Positions 1-8,951 of a DNA stretch of 64,000 bases are shown here, one piece after another (the stretch's first letter is position 1; each line of letters begins with the position of its first letter). The DNA lies in the NCBI GenBank assembly GCA_020633775.1, contig JACKDA010000003.1, positions 62,001 through 126,000 on the forward strand. Reading direction: 5' to 3'. The position numbers and the translations under genes were made by a program. This stretch comes from Gemmatimonadales bacterium. GTDB lineage: Bacteria; Gemmatimonadota; Gemmatimonadetes; Gemmatimonadales; GWC2-71-9. The notes under the pieces were generated by a model that saw only the letters and a list, made by a program, of their open reading frames with translations, had not been told where the DNA came from and did no database searches.

Positions 1-311
1 AGGTCGAGTCCGAGGTCGCCCGCGCCCCGGGTCAGCACGGTGCGCAGGTAGGCCTGCTCGAGCCCGGAGCGCCGAAGCACCTCCCGGTGCAGCTCGGCGA
101 GTTCGTCGCGCGACTGCGGCACCGGCAGCAGGATGGCGCGCGCGGAGGCCTCGAGGCGGGCGAGATGCTCCGCGAGCCGGAAGATCCGCCCGTTGTAGGC
201 GCGCAATCCCTCGAAGACCCCGTCACCGTAGAGCAGGCCGTGGTCCATGACGGAGATCCGGGCCGACGCCCGGTCGTGCCATTCCCCATCGATCCAGATG
301 ACGTCGGGCAT
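1..311 (-). CDS. ilvE: branched-chain amino acid aminotransferase, N-terminal part (cut by window edge)
   Basis: Class IV (fold-type IV) PLP aminotransferase; the family usually performs the last step of Leu/Ile/Val synthesis. About 103 N-terminal residues are visible, starting MPDVIWIDGEW and followed by the family signature DHGLLYGDGVFEGLRAYNG near residues 23-41, then FRLAEHLARLEASA. The start ATG is the complement of 309-311. The C-terminal two thirds, including the PLP lysine, lie outside the window, so D-amino acid transaminase or 4-amino-4-deoxychorismate lyase cannot be excluded; the YGDGVFEGLRAY form favours IlvE. It diverges from queF. A TAGCTTGG box (complement of 349-356) lies 38 nt upstream and is a possible -10 region. 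Confidence 0.8.
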   Translation of the reverse strand, partial: MPDVIWIDGEWHDRASARISVMDHGLLYGDGVFEGLRAYNGRIFRLAEHLARLEASARAILLPVPQSRDELAELHREVLRRSGLEQAYLRTVLTRGAGDLGLD

Positions 312-387
312 GCTCCCTCCAGCGCGGTGGCTCGACCTGCGGGTGCCTCCAAGCTACCCTCCCCGCGCGCCGGCCGGGGTCCGATCC

Positions 388-395
388 TATCTTCC
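388..395 (+). promoter_or_regulatory. candidate -10 region of queF (TATCTTCC)
   Basis: TATCTTCC lies 24 nt before the queF ATG in the divergent ilvE-queF gap. It matches the TANNTT pattern seen before several other genes in this window. No clear -35 box is visible in the GC-rich sequence upstream. A Shine-Dalgarno GGAGG follows at about 409-413, so this would be a leadered transcript. Confidence 0.4.
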
Positions 396-419
396 AGCAT
401 CCCCCACCGGAGGCCACCC

Positions 420-803
420 ATGGCCACAGCCGAAGGCCGCACGATCCCGTTCACCGGTCCGGAGGCGATCGACGTCGCCGTCCTCGAGACCTTCCCCTAC
501 GACGGCCCCGAGCAGGAAATCGTGACCGAGACCGACGAGTTCTCGGCGGTGTGCCCGTTCAGCGGGCTGCCCGATGTCGCGCGGCTCACCCTCAGCTACG
601 TCCCCGGCGACCGCTGCATCGAACTCAAGTCGCTCAAGTACTACGTCATGAGCTACCGCAGCGTGGGGATCTTCCAGGAGCACGCGACGGCGCGGCTCGC
701 GGAGGACCTGCAGCGCGTGCTCCAGGCCCGACGGCTGACGGTGACGACGCGCTACAACGTCCGCGGTGGCTTCCTGACCACCTGCTCGGTGACCTTGCCC
801 TGA
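420..803 (+). CDS. queF: NADPH-dependent 7-cyano-7-deazaguanine reductase QueF
   Basis: Reduces preQ0 to preQ1 in queuosine biosynthesis, in the cytoplasm. The 127-residue length fits the short single-domain (YkvM-type) QueF of the tunnelling fold. The QueF signature ELKSLKYY is present, followed by MSYRSVGIFQEH, and the nucleophilic cysteine sits in AVCPFSGLPD, followed by the conserved aspartate. The ATG at 420 has GGAGG 6 nt upstream. The gene overlaps the following kinase frame at its TGA. Two further genes of this pathway, queC and queE, lie together at about 43.3-44.6 kb, so the pathway is split over two loci here; queD and a folE are not in the window. Confidence 0.93.
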   Translation: MATAEGRTIPFTGPEAIDVAVLETFPYDGPEQEIVTETDEFSAVCPFSGLPDVARLTLSYVPGDRCIELKSLKYYVMSYRSVGIFQEHATARLAEDLQRVLQARRLTVTTRYNVRGGFLTTCSVTLP

Positions 804-2734
804 ACACCTTCGTCGAGCTCCAGGCCTCGCTCCTCGGCCGGTTCTCGCTGGAGCGCGAGCTGGGGCGCGGGGGGATGGGGACGGTGTGGCTCGCCCGCGA
901 CGTGCGACTCGATCGCCTCGTCGCGATCAAGGTGCTCCACCCCGACCTCGCGGCTGACCCCGTCGCGCGCGAGCGGTTCGTCGCCGAGGCCCGGACGGCG
1001 GCGCGCCTCGCGCATCCGCACGTGGTGCCGGTCTTCGCGGTGGAGGCGGCGCACGACCCGCCGTTGATCGTGATGGCGCTGGTCGACGGCGAGACAGCGG
1101 CGGCACGGCTCGCCCGACGCGGCGCCCTCCCGGCGGCCGAGGTCGAGCGGATCCTCCGGGAGATCGCCTGGGCCCTCGGCTACGCCCATGCGGCGGGGGT
1201 GGTCCACCGCGACCTCACCCTCGCGAACATCCTCCTCGAGCGCGAGACCGGGCGCGCGCTGCTCGCCGACTTCGGCCTGGCCGTTGCCCGCGAGGCCCCC
1301 GATGGTTCGCCCGTCTTCGGCACCCCGGGCTACCTCGCCCCCGAGCTGATCCGGGGGGAGCTCGCCGATGCCCGCAGCGACCTCTACGCCCTCGGCGTGG
1401 TCGGGTACACCCTGCTCGCCGGCCGACCGCCGTTCCGGGGCGACTCGACCGGCGAGGTGCTCGCGCGGCACCTCGTCGCCGCGCCCGACCCGCTCGGGCC
1501 GCAGGCGGCAGGCGCCCCGCGACGCCTCGTCGAGCTGATCGAGACCTGTCTCGCAAAGGAACCCGCGCAGCGACCCCGCGATGCCGACGAGGTGCTCGCC
1601 CGGCTCGATCGCACGCCGGAGACCGTGGCGATCGCCCCGCCCCTGGCCGACTGGTTCGCCCGCTGGGAGCGGATCCGCCCGATCTACGCCCTCGCCACGC
1701 CGATCCTCGGGCTGCAACCGTCGCTGCTGGTCTGGGGCTACTTCAGCAGCGGCCGCGCGCCGCTGCTCGCTGCGGCCGTGGTGACGACGCTCGCGTCGAT
1801 GACCGCCATCCCGGTGGCGATCCACCTCGCCTCGGAAGTCTCCGCACTGCGGCGCCTGCAACACCACGGCTTCGGCATCGACGACATCCGCGCCGCGTGG
1901 CCGCACTGGGCCGCCCAACTGCAGGAGCGCTACGACCGCGACGGCCTCAGGCCGCTGGCGGGGCGGGTCATCTTCGACCTCACCGCGATCGGGGCGCTCC
2001 TGCTGGTCGTCACGTTCGGCTACGTCCTCCCGTTCGGCACCGAAGGCTACGTGCGCAGCGCGTTGCTGAGCATGGCGAGCACCCTCTTCCTCGCGGTGAT
2101 GACCGGGGTCAGCGTCGGGGTCCTCGCGCCGGGCTTCCGGTTCAAGCCGACCGGCTGGTTCCGCCGGACCGTCGCCAGGTTCTGGCATTCCCGCGCCGCC
2201 TCGCTGGTGACCCGCCTCGCCGGGGCACGGCAGCACGACCGGCTCGCCGCGACCCAGACCCTGCACCGGAGCACCGAGCTGGTCCTCGGCCTCGCCATCG
2301 AGGAGATCTGGCGCAGTCTTCCGGTCGCGGTGCACCGCGAGGTCGGCGACGACGTGCCCACGATGGCCGCGACGCTGCGTCGGGCCGCGGAGGAGTTGCG
2401 CCACCTCGCCGAGCAGATGCGCGAGGCCGAGGCGCAGCTTCCGTTCGATGCACCGGAGCGCATTGACCTCGCGGGCGAGCGGGAGCAGATCGAGGAGCAG
2501 CAGCGACAGGCGGTGGCCACGCTCGAGCGCCTGCGGCTGCAGTTGTTGCGGACGATGGCGGATCGCCGACCCACCGCGGACCTCACGACGCAACTCGAGC
2601 GCGCGCGCGAACTGGAGCGCGACCTCGTCCGCGGCGTGATCGCCCACGACGAGGTCCGGCGCCTGCTGCGCGGCGCCGCGCGTCGCGGCGGTGCGGCGGC
2701 GCGAACGCCCACCCCGACGCCGGTCGGCGCATGA
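800..2734 (+). CDS. membrane Ser/Thr protein kinase, paralogue 1 (probable CTG start)
   Basis: Hanks-type kinase of about 644 residues: kinase domain at roughly 14-275, four predicted membrane segments at about 300-450, then a charged, coiled-coil-prone C-terminus. The glycine loop (GRGGMGTVW), the VAIK lysine (LVAIKVLHP), DFG (LLADFGLAV) and APE (YLAPEL) are present. The catalytic loop reads HRDLTLANIL, so the usual lysine two residues after the HRD aspartate is threonine. There is no ATG, GTG or TTG between the region above the queF stop and the glycine loop. A CTG at 800-802 overlaps the queF TGA (CTGA) and gives a length and N-terminus matching paralogue 2. Ends in ATGA overlap with paralogue 2. 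Substrate unknown. Confidence 0.8.
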   Translation: MNTFVELQASLLGRFSLERELGRGGMGTVWLARDVRLDRLVAIKVLHPDLAADPVARERFVAEARTAARLAHPHVVPVFAVEAAHDPPLIVMALVDGETAAARLARRGALPAAEVERILREIAWALGYAHAAGVVHRDLTLANILLERETGRALLADFGLAVAREAPDGSPVFGTPGYLAPELIRGELADARSDLYALGVVGYTLLAGRPPFRGDSTGEVLARHLVAAPDPLGPQAAGAPRRLVELIETCLAKEPAQRPRDADEVLARLDRTPETVAIAPPLADWFARWERIRPIYALATPILGLQPSLLVWGYFSSGRAPLLAAAVVTTLASMTAIPVAIHLASEVSALRRLQHHGFGIDDIRAAWPHWAAQLQERYDRDGLRPLAGRVIFDLTAIGALLLVVTFGYVLPFGTEGYVRSALLSMASTLFLAVMTGVSVGVLAPGFRFKPTGWFRRTVARFWHSRAASLVTRLAGARQHDRLAATQTLHRSTELVLGLAIEEIWRSLPVAVHREVGDDVPTMAATLRRAAEELRHLAEQMREAEAQLPFDAPERIDLAGEREQIEEQQRQAVATLERLRLQLLRTMADRRPTADLTTQLERARELERDLVRGVIAHDEVRRLLRGAARRGGAAARTPTPTPVGA

Positions 2735-4638
2735 CGTCGGCGATCCCGGCCGAGCTCCAGGACGCCCTCGCGGGGTCCCTCTCGATCGAGCGCGAGATCG
2801 GACGCGGCGGCATGGGCGTCGTCTACCTCGCGCGCGACGTGATGCTCGACCGTCCGCTCGCCCTGAAGGTGCTGCACCCGCACCTCGCCGCGGATCCGGA
2901 GCAGCGCGCCCGGTTCCTCCGGGAGGCCCGCACCGGTGCCCGGCTCTCCCACCCCCACATCGTCCCGATCTACGACGTCGGGGAGGCGGCAGGCCATGTC
3001 TGGTTCACCATGGCCTTCGTCGATGGCGAGTCGCTCGCGACGGTGCTGACGCGCCGCGGCACCCTGCCGGCCGCGACGGTCGAGCGCCTGCTGCGCGAGG
3101 TGGGCTGGGCCCTCGCCAACGCGCACCGCCGCGACGTGCTCCATCGCGACGTCTCGCTCGACAACATCCTGATCGAGCGCTCGACGGGCCGCGCCCTGCT
3201 GGCCGACTTCGGCATCGCCGCCCGGATCGAGGGCGGCAGCGCCGGACCGCTGATCGGCACGCCGGCCTACATGGCCCCGGAACTCGTCCACGGGGAACCC
3301 GCGTCCCCCCGATCCGATCTCTACGCCCTCGGCATCGTGGCGTGGAGTGCCCTGACCGGCTACCTCCCCTTCAGCGGGGACGATGCGGCCGAGGTGCTGC
3401 TGGCCCAGGTCCGCGACGAGGTACCCTCGCTGGCGCGCGCCGCCGCGGGGACCCCGTCCCGCCTGCGTCGGGCGATCGAGGCGGTGCTCGCGAAGGCACC
3501 CGACGAGCGCCCCGACTCGGTCGAGGCCTGGCTCGCCACGCTCGACGAACCGCGCCAGCGCCGGGCCCTGGCGCCGGTCCTCTCGCGCTGGGTCCGGGTG
3601 CGCGAGGCCGTCGCGCCGTACCGCGCGCTCGCGGCGACACTGCTCGCGATGTTCTCCGGCGTGGCCCTGCATCTCGCCTCGTTCGGTGGCGTGACCTCCT
3701 ACTTCCTGCTGCTGGTTGCCTTCGGGGCCCTCCTGGTGCCGGGCCTGGCCATCCTGCAGGCGGGGCTCTCCTTGCGCGCGCTGCGGCTCGCCGCGCGCGA
3801 GGGCTTCCACCTCGAGGACCTGCGCCTCGGGCTCGAACAGGAACTGGCCGAACGACGCCGGGCCGGGCCCATCCTCCCCACCCGGTGGGGGCGAGTGATC
3901 CGCTGGACCGGTTCGATCCTGGGCATCGGCGCCGTCGTGGTGCTCGCCACCGCGGAGTCGTGGTACGAACTGCTGGCCGTCCTCCCGTTCACCCTGCGGC
4001 TGGTGGTCCAGGACATCCTCGTGTGGGTGGCGCGCTGGGGACTGGTGGCCTTCTGGCTCTCCCGCGGGGTGGGCGTCCTGCTCCCCGGTGTGGCCCGCCC
4101 CGCACTCGACGTCGGCTGGCGGCTGCGCCTGGCCTTCTGGCGGACGCGGGCCGCGGCTGGCCTGATGTGGCTCGCCCGCCTCGGGTTGCCGCGTGACCTC
4201 CTCCCCGAGACGACGCTCCATCGTCCCACCGAGTTGATGCTCGACCTCCAGATCGACGACTTGTGGCGGGCGCTGCCGGCCCCGACCCGGGAGGGGCTCG
4301 CCGAGCTGCCGGTGGTGGCGCGGGCCCTGCGCGAGCGGATCCGCGACCTGCGCGCACTCCTCGATCGGTTGGAGGACCCGACCACGGCGCGGAGCTCGGC
4401 CGACCTGGAACTGCGCGAGCGCCTCGAGCAGCGTCGCACCGAGGCCACGACCGCCCTCGAGCAGCTGCGCCTCGTCCTGCTCCGACTCAGCGGGAGCGCC
4501 GCGCCGGTGGGCGAACTGACCCACCACCTGCAGGAGGCGCGCGCGCTCGAGGCGGACCTCCTCGTCGACCTCGGCGCACACCGCGCCGTGCGACGCCTCG
4601 TTCGCCGGCCGACCCTCACGCCGAGTCCTGCCGCCTGA
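2731..4638 (+). CDS. membrane Ser/Thr protein kinase, paralogue 2
   Basis: Protein of 635 residues with the same architecture as the gene before it: N-terminal kinase domain (about 15-275), four hydrophobic segments between about 300 and 460, and a Leu/Arg/Glu-rich helical C-terminus. Glycine loop GRGGMGVVYLARD, lysine in LALKVLHPHL, DFG in LLADFGIAA and APE in YMAPEL are intact. The catalytic loop is HRDVSLDNIL, so the lysine expected after HRD is serine, paralleling the threonine of paralogue 1. The ATG overlaps the previous stop (ATGA), which implies coupled translation and an ancient tandem duplication. No sensor domain is recognisable; the membrane region may do the sensing. Confidence 0.88.
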   Translation: MTSAIPAELQDALAGSLSIEREIGRGGMGVVYLARDVMLDRPLALKVLHPHLAADPEQRARFLREARTGARLSHPHIVPIYDVGEAAGHVWFTMAFVDGESLATVLTRRGTLPAATVERLLREVGWALANAHRRDVLHRDVSLDNILIERSTGRALLADFGIAARIEGGSAGPLIGTPAYMAPELVHGEPASPRSDLYALGIVAWSALTGYLPFSGDDAAEVLLAQVRDEVPSLARAAAGTPSRLRRAIEAVLAKAPDERPDSVEAWLATLDEPRQRRALAPVLSRWVRVREAVAPYRALAATLLAMFSGVALHLASFGGVTSYFLLLVAFGALLVPGLAILQAGLSLRALRLAAREGFHLEDLRLGLEQELAERRRAGPILPTRWGRVIRWTGSILGIGAVVVLATAESWYELLAVLPFTLRLVVQDILVWVARWGLVAFWLSRGVGVLLPGVARPALDVGWRLRLAFWRTRAAAGLMWLARLGLPRDLLPETTLHRPTELMLDLQIDDLWRALPAPTREGLAELPVVARALRERIRDLRALLDRLEDPTTARSSADLELRERLEQRRTEATTALEQLRLVLLRLSGSAAPVGELTHHLQEARALEADLLVDLGAHRAVRRLVRRPTLTPSPAA

Positions 4639-4679
4639 GCGCTGGCCCCCGCGCTGGCTCCGTCCGTCGCGATACCCGC

Positions 4680-5263
4680 TAGTTTTCGGCATCCCCCAGG
4701 CCGCTCCGCAAGGAGGCCACGATGCCCGCAGCCACGCCCCGTCCCGCGCCCAGCGCGTCCGAGGCCCGCGCCGTCGCCGAGGCCGCGCGCGAGACCGAAT
4801 GGGCCAACCCCAGCTTCGTCCGTGAACTCTTCGCCGGACGGCTGCGACTCGACCTGATCGACCCGTTCCCGGAGCCGACACCCGAGGAGGTCGCCCGCGC
4901 CGTGCCGTTCCTGGCACGCCTCCGGGAATTCCTCCAGTCGCGCGTCGACAGCGATGCCATCGATCGCGATGGTCGCGTCCCGCCGGAGGTGGTCACCGCG
5001 CTGCGGGAGATGGGCGCCTTCGGCATCAAGATCCCCGAGGCATACGGCGGCCTCGGCCTCAGCCAGCTCATGTACACCCGCGCGATCGGCATGGTGACGT
5101 CACAGGACGGCTCGCTGACCGCGCTGCTCTCCGCCGCCCAATCCATCGGCGTCTCCGTGCCGCTGCTGCTCTTCGGGACCGAGGCGCAGAAGCAGCGCTA
5201 TCTCCCCCGCCTCGCGGCGGGAGCGATCAGCGCCTTCGCCCTGACCGAGACCGGCGTCGGCTC
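4680..5263. repeat. 584-bp direct repeat, copy 1
   Basis: Covers a TAGTTTTC box, the leader and the first 542 bp of an acyl-CoA dehydrogenase gene. It matches 5798-6381 with only about a dozen differences, including one compensating insertion/deletion pair. Homology ends in GGCGTCGGCTC on both sides. The flanks differ: copy 1 follows the kinase gene, copy 2 follows an MFS gene fragment. Either a recent segmental duplication or an assembly join between two versions of the locus. Confidence 0.9.
4722..5263 (+). pseudogene. acyl-CoA dehydrogenase, 5' fragment (copy 1)
   Basis: Encodes the first 180 residues of an acyl-CoA dehydrogenase (MPAATPRPAPSA...) with an open frame through the N-terminal alpha domain (MGAFGIKIPEAYGGLGLS) to FALTETGVGS, the start of the FAD/substrate-binding beta domain. 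At 5263 homology stops and the sequence passes out of frame into an MFS transporter fragment. Compared with the second copy this stretch has no frameshift: it reads QLMYTRAIG where copy 2 has one extra base. It cannot make a functional enzyme as it stands. Start ATG has GGAGG 5 nt upstream. Confidence 0.85.
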
Positions 5264-5800
5264 TACCTCGTGGTGGTGGCGCTGTTCTCGCTCGGCAACG
5301 CGTCGAACATGTTCCTCTGGTGGCGCCACCGAACTCGGCGTGCCCGCCGCGCGCGGTGCCGCTGCTCTGGGCCGGGATGTCTCGCGGTGACGATGCTCGG
5401 CGTCGCAGCCGCTGTCGGCGCTGTCGGATCGCTGGGGACGCCAGCGCCTCCTGGTGGCTGGGTACCTGTGCTGCGGCATCACCTACCTCCTCCTCAGTCG
5501 GCTCGCGACGGGGAGGGGCGGGCCTCGTCGTGCTGTTCGGACTGTACGGGACCGTGCTCGCCGCCACCGAGGGGTCGAGCGTGCGGTCGTGGCCGATCTC
5601 GTCGCGCCCGCGCAGCGGGGAGCGGCTATGGCTGGTTCCACCTCACCACGGGAGTGACCCTCCTCCCCGCCTCGATCGGCTTCGGCTGGCTCTACCAGTC
5701 CGTCAACGCCGAGCTGGCGTTCGCGGTGGCGGGGGGCTGCGCGATCGCGGGCGCCGCGCTGCTGGCGACATGGGCCCGCTTGCCGCGCGACATCCGCTAG
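5264..5800 (+). pseudogene. MFS transporter, C-terminal fragment with frameshifts
   Basis: Pieces in all three frames assemble into the second half of a 12-helix major facilitator protein: LVVVALFSLGNASNMFL, VPLLWAGMS, TMLGVAAAVGA, LLVAGYLCCGITYLLLSRL, GLVVLFGLYGTVLAATEG, VERAVVADLVAPAQRGAA, YGWFHLTTGVTLLPASIGFGWLY, ending RLPRDIR and TAG. The N-terminal half is absent because the fragment starts directly at the repeat junction. At least four frame changes are needed to read it. The VERAVVADLVAPAQRGAAYGWFH segment suggests a drug or metabolite MFS exporter, but the substrate cannot be read. A second, intact MFS gene is at 49570-50781. Confidence 0.7.
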
Positions 5801-6381
5801 CTTTCGGCATCCCCCAGGCCGCTCCGCAGGGAGGCCACGATGCCCGCAGCCACGCCCCGCCCCGCGCCCAGCGCATCCGAGGCCCGCGCCGTCGCCGAGG
5901 CCGCGCGCGAGACCGAATGGGCCAACCCCAGCTTCGTCCGTGAACTCTTCGCCGGACGGCTGCGACTCGACCTGATCGACCCGTTCCCGGAGCCGACACC
6001 CGAGGAGGTCGCCCGCGCCGTGCCGTTCCTGGCACGCCTCCGGGAATTCCTCCAGTCGCGCGTCGACAGCGATGCCATCGATCGCGATGGTCGCGTCCCG
6101 CCGGAGGTGGTCACCGCGCTGCGGGAGATGGGCGCCTTCGGCATCAAGATCCCCGAGGCATACGGCGGCCTCGGCCTCAGCCAGCTGGGCGTACACCCGC
6201 GCGATCGGCATGGTGACGTCACAGGACGGCTCGCTGACCGCGCTGCTCTCCGCCGCCCAATCCATCGGCGTCTCCGTGCCGCTGCTGCTCTTCGGGACCG
6301 AGGCCCAGAAGCAGCGCTATCTCCCCGCGCCGCGGCGGGAACGATCAGCGCCTTCGCCCTGACCGAGACCGGCGTCGGCTC
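5798..6381. repeat. 584-bp direct repeat, copy 2
   Basis: Partner of 4680-5263, starting 1118 bp further on. It carries TAGCTTTC instead of TAGTTTTC, one extra base near 6187 and one missing base near 6330, so the local reading frame is shifted between those points and then restored. Homology to copy 1 ends at 6381, after which the acyl-CoA dehydrogenase gene continues. Confidence 0.9.
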
Positions 6382-7653
6382 CGACCCGGCCGGGCTCGCC
6401 ACGACGGCGGTCCGCTCGACGGACGGCAGCCACTGGATCCTCAACGGCGAGAAGCTCTGGTGCACCAACGGGCCGGTCGCCGAACTGATGGTCGTGATGG
6501 CCAGGACGGGGACGCGCATCACGGCCTTCATCGTGGAGGCCGACTGGCCGGGCGTGGAGGTCGTGCACCGGCTGGAGTTCATGGGACTTCGCGCGATCGG
6601 AGAACGGGGTGCTCCGCTTCACCGACGTGCGCGTGCCCGCGGAGAACGTGCTCTGGGGCGAGGGAAGGGGCTCGCTCGCGCTCACCACCCTCAACACCGG
6701 CCGCCTCACGCTGCCGGCCTCGGCGGTCGCCGGCTGCAAGCGCGCGCTGCGCATCGCCGGACCTGGGCCGCGGAGCGGGTGCAGTGGGGCCAGCCGATCG
6801 GCCGGCACGACGCGGTCGCCCAACTGCTCGGCCGGATGGCGGCCGACACCTTCGCGATGGAAGCGGTCAGCGATCTCGCCTCGCTGCTCGCGGATCGGGG
6901 CGACACCGACATCCGACTCGAGGCGGCGATCGCGAAGCTCTGGAACACCGAGATGGCCGACCGGATCATCGACGACTGCCTGCAGATCCGCGGCGGGCGC
7001 GGCTACGAGACGGCGGCCTCGCTCGCGCGCGCCGCGGCGGCGAGCGCCCGGATCCGGTCGAGCGGATGTATCGCGACAACCGGATCAACCGCATCTTCGA
7101 GGGCTCCAGCGAGATCATGCGGCTGTTCATCGCGCGCGAGGCGGTCGACACCCACCTGCAGGTCGCCGGCGACCTGATCGATCCGCGCACGCCGCTGCCC
7201 GTGAAGGCGAGGCGCTCGCGCGCGCGCCGCCCGGTTCTACCTGCGCTGGTACCCGCCGCTCTGGTTCGGCGGCCGCCGGTTCGCCTTCGGCCGATTCGGG
7301 GCACTGGCCGGACACATGGCGTTCGTCGAGCGTCGCGCGCGCCGGCTCGCCCGCACCCTGTTCCACGCGATGGTGCGCTTCGGACCGCGGCTCGAGCGCC
7401 GACAGATGGTGCTGTTCCGCCTCGTCGACGTGGGCGCCGAGCTGCTCGCGATGGCCGCCGCGCTCAGCGCGCGCGCGCGCTGGCGACGCCGGAGGCCACC
7501 GAGCTCGCGGACATCTTCTGCCGCCACGCCCGGACCCGCGTCGACACCCTCTTCCGCGAGAGGCGTTCGGGCCGGACGACGAGGTCACCTCGGCGGAGCG
7601 CCCAGCGCGTGGCGGCGGGCGAGCACGCCCGGCTGGAGGGAGGGCTCACCTGA
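5840..7653 (+). CDS. acyl-CoA dehydrogenase, VLCAD/ACAD9-like (multiply frameshifted)
   Basis: FAD-dependent acyl-CoA dehydrogenase for fatty-acid beta-oxidation. Segments in order: alpha domain (IKIPEAYGGLGLS), beta domain (ISAFALTETGVGSDPAG, HWILNGEKLWCTNGPVAELM), C-terminal helical domain (GRHDAVAQLLGRMAAD, LQIRGGRGYETAASLA) and the catalytic-base region MYRDNRINRIFEGSSEIMR. A further ~170 residues (LRWYPPLWFGGRRFAFG, FRLVDVGAELLAMAAALS) resemble the extra C-terminal domain of VLCAD/ACAD9-type enzymes. Frame changes are needed near 6187, 6330, 6600, 6765, 7050 and several times between 7200 and 7600, so the gene is either a decayed pseudogene or damaged by sequencing indels. It converges with the symporter gene, their 3' ends overlapping by a few bases. 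Confidence 0.8.
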
Positions 7654-8853
7654 CCGGCGGCTCGGAGGAACACGGCTGCGGTCATCGTCCCGGTCATGTT
7701 CGCGGTCGTGCGGAACATGTCGGGAATCGTGTCCACCCGAGCAGGATGCCGAGCCCCTCGATCGGCACGCCCACCGCGAGGAGCACCGGCGCCATGATGA
7801 GCACCGAGCCGCCCGGGATCCCGGGGATGCTGAAGGTGAGCAGCACCGACGTCACGCCGATCGTCACGAGCTGCGCGCTGTCGAGGTCCACGCCGTAGAG
7901 TCGGGCGAGGAAGAGCACCCCGGTGGGGAGCAGCACCGCACTCCCCACCCGGTAGATCGAGGCGCCGAAGGGCAGGAAGAATCCGGTCGCGCGCTCGCTC
8001 AGTCCCAGCTCGCGGGCGCCATCGATCATCGCCGGGAGGGCCGCCAGCGACGACCGCGCCGAGATCGCGATGCCCTGCGCCGGGGCCAGCGCGCGGGCGA
8101 AGGCCCGCATCGGCACGCCGCGCAGCGCGACGATCGGATACATCACCGCGATCACCAGCAGCGTCAGCGCGGCGAGCAGCAGCACATACGCCGCCACCGC
8201 GCCGAGGGCCGAGGTCCCCAACCGGAGGGCGAGCGGCACCGTGAGTCCGAAGACCCCGATCGGGGCGAGGGCCAGCACGCCGCGCACGACCACCAGCGTG
8301 ACCGACCCGACCGCCTCGGCCCCCCGCTCGAGTCGCCCGCGCTGCGCAGGATCGAGCCGCCCGGCCGCCGCGGCGAACACGATCGTCGCCACGATGATCG
8401 GCAGCATCGCCCCGGAGGCCCCCGCCGCCACCAGGTTGTTGGGCACCAGCCCGATGAGCCACTCCCGAAAGCCGGGCATCGCTGCCGCGGGCGCGCTCGA
8501 GCCGGCGCGCAGCGCGTCGGCGGCGGCGGGATCGATCGGGACCAGGGCGAGGATCGCCGGCGCGATCAGCAGGGTGGCCCCCGCGACGACCGCCAGCGAG
8601 ATGGCGAAGAAGAGAGCACCCCGCGCGCGCCGAGCGCGTGCCGAGCCTGCCACCGCTGCTGCTCACCCCGGTGAAGAGCAGCGTCACCACGAGCGGGAGG
8701 ACCGTCATCTGCAGCGCGCGCGTCCAGAGCGTGCCCAGCGGGCTCGACCACGGTCGCCACGACCCGCCATGAGGCCGGCAGGACGGTCGCCAACGCCATC
8801 CCGACGGCGAGGCCGAGACCGAGGCCGAGAAGGACACGGGTGGTGAGCGACAT
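7646..8853 (-). CDS. dicarboxylate/amino acid:cation symporter (DAACS family, frameshifted)
   Basis: Inner-membrane secondary transporter of the GltP/DctA type. The N-terminus MSLTTRVLLGLGLGLAVGMAL starts at 8853. Later pieces include LVPNNLVAAGASGAMLPIIV, the re-entrant loop with serine-rich ISARSSLAALPAM, SIPGIPGGSVLIM, and the C-terminal DTIPDMFRTTANMTGTMTA that marks the family. The usual NMDGT metal/substrate motif is replaced by a YRVGS sequence at about 7950, so the substrate may not be a typical C4-dicarboxylate. Frame changes occur near 8750-8650 and near 7730. The GPS-like conserved C-terminus argues that the underlying gene is functional and the breaks are sequence errors. Confidence 0.75.
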
Positions 8854-8951
8854 GGCGACTCCGGAGGAGGAGAAGAGGGCGGGACGACCACAAGAGCTAG
8901 CGACCTCCCGGCGATCGCGCCATCCTTGGAGCGCCTCGCCCGGACTCCCTG

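Noticed and set aside
752..2647. 631-codon open frame antisense to the first kinase
   Set aside because: Composition typical of an antisense shadow; kinase motifs on the plus strand explain the region.
5264..5800. MFS fragment considered as a real small gene
   Set aside because: No start region, half the helices missing, several frames needed; it starts at the repeat junction.
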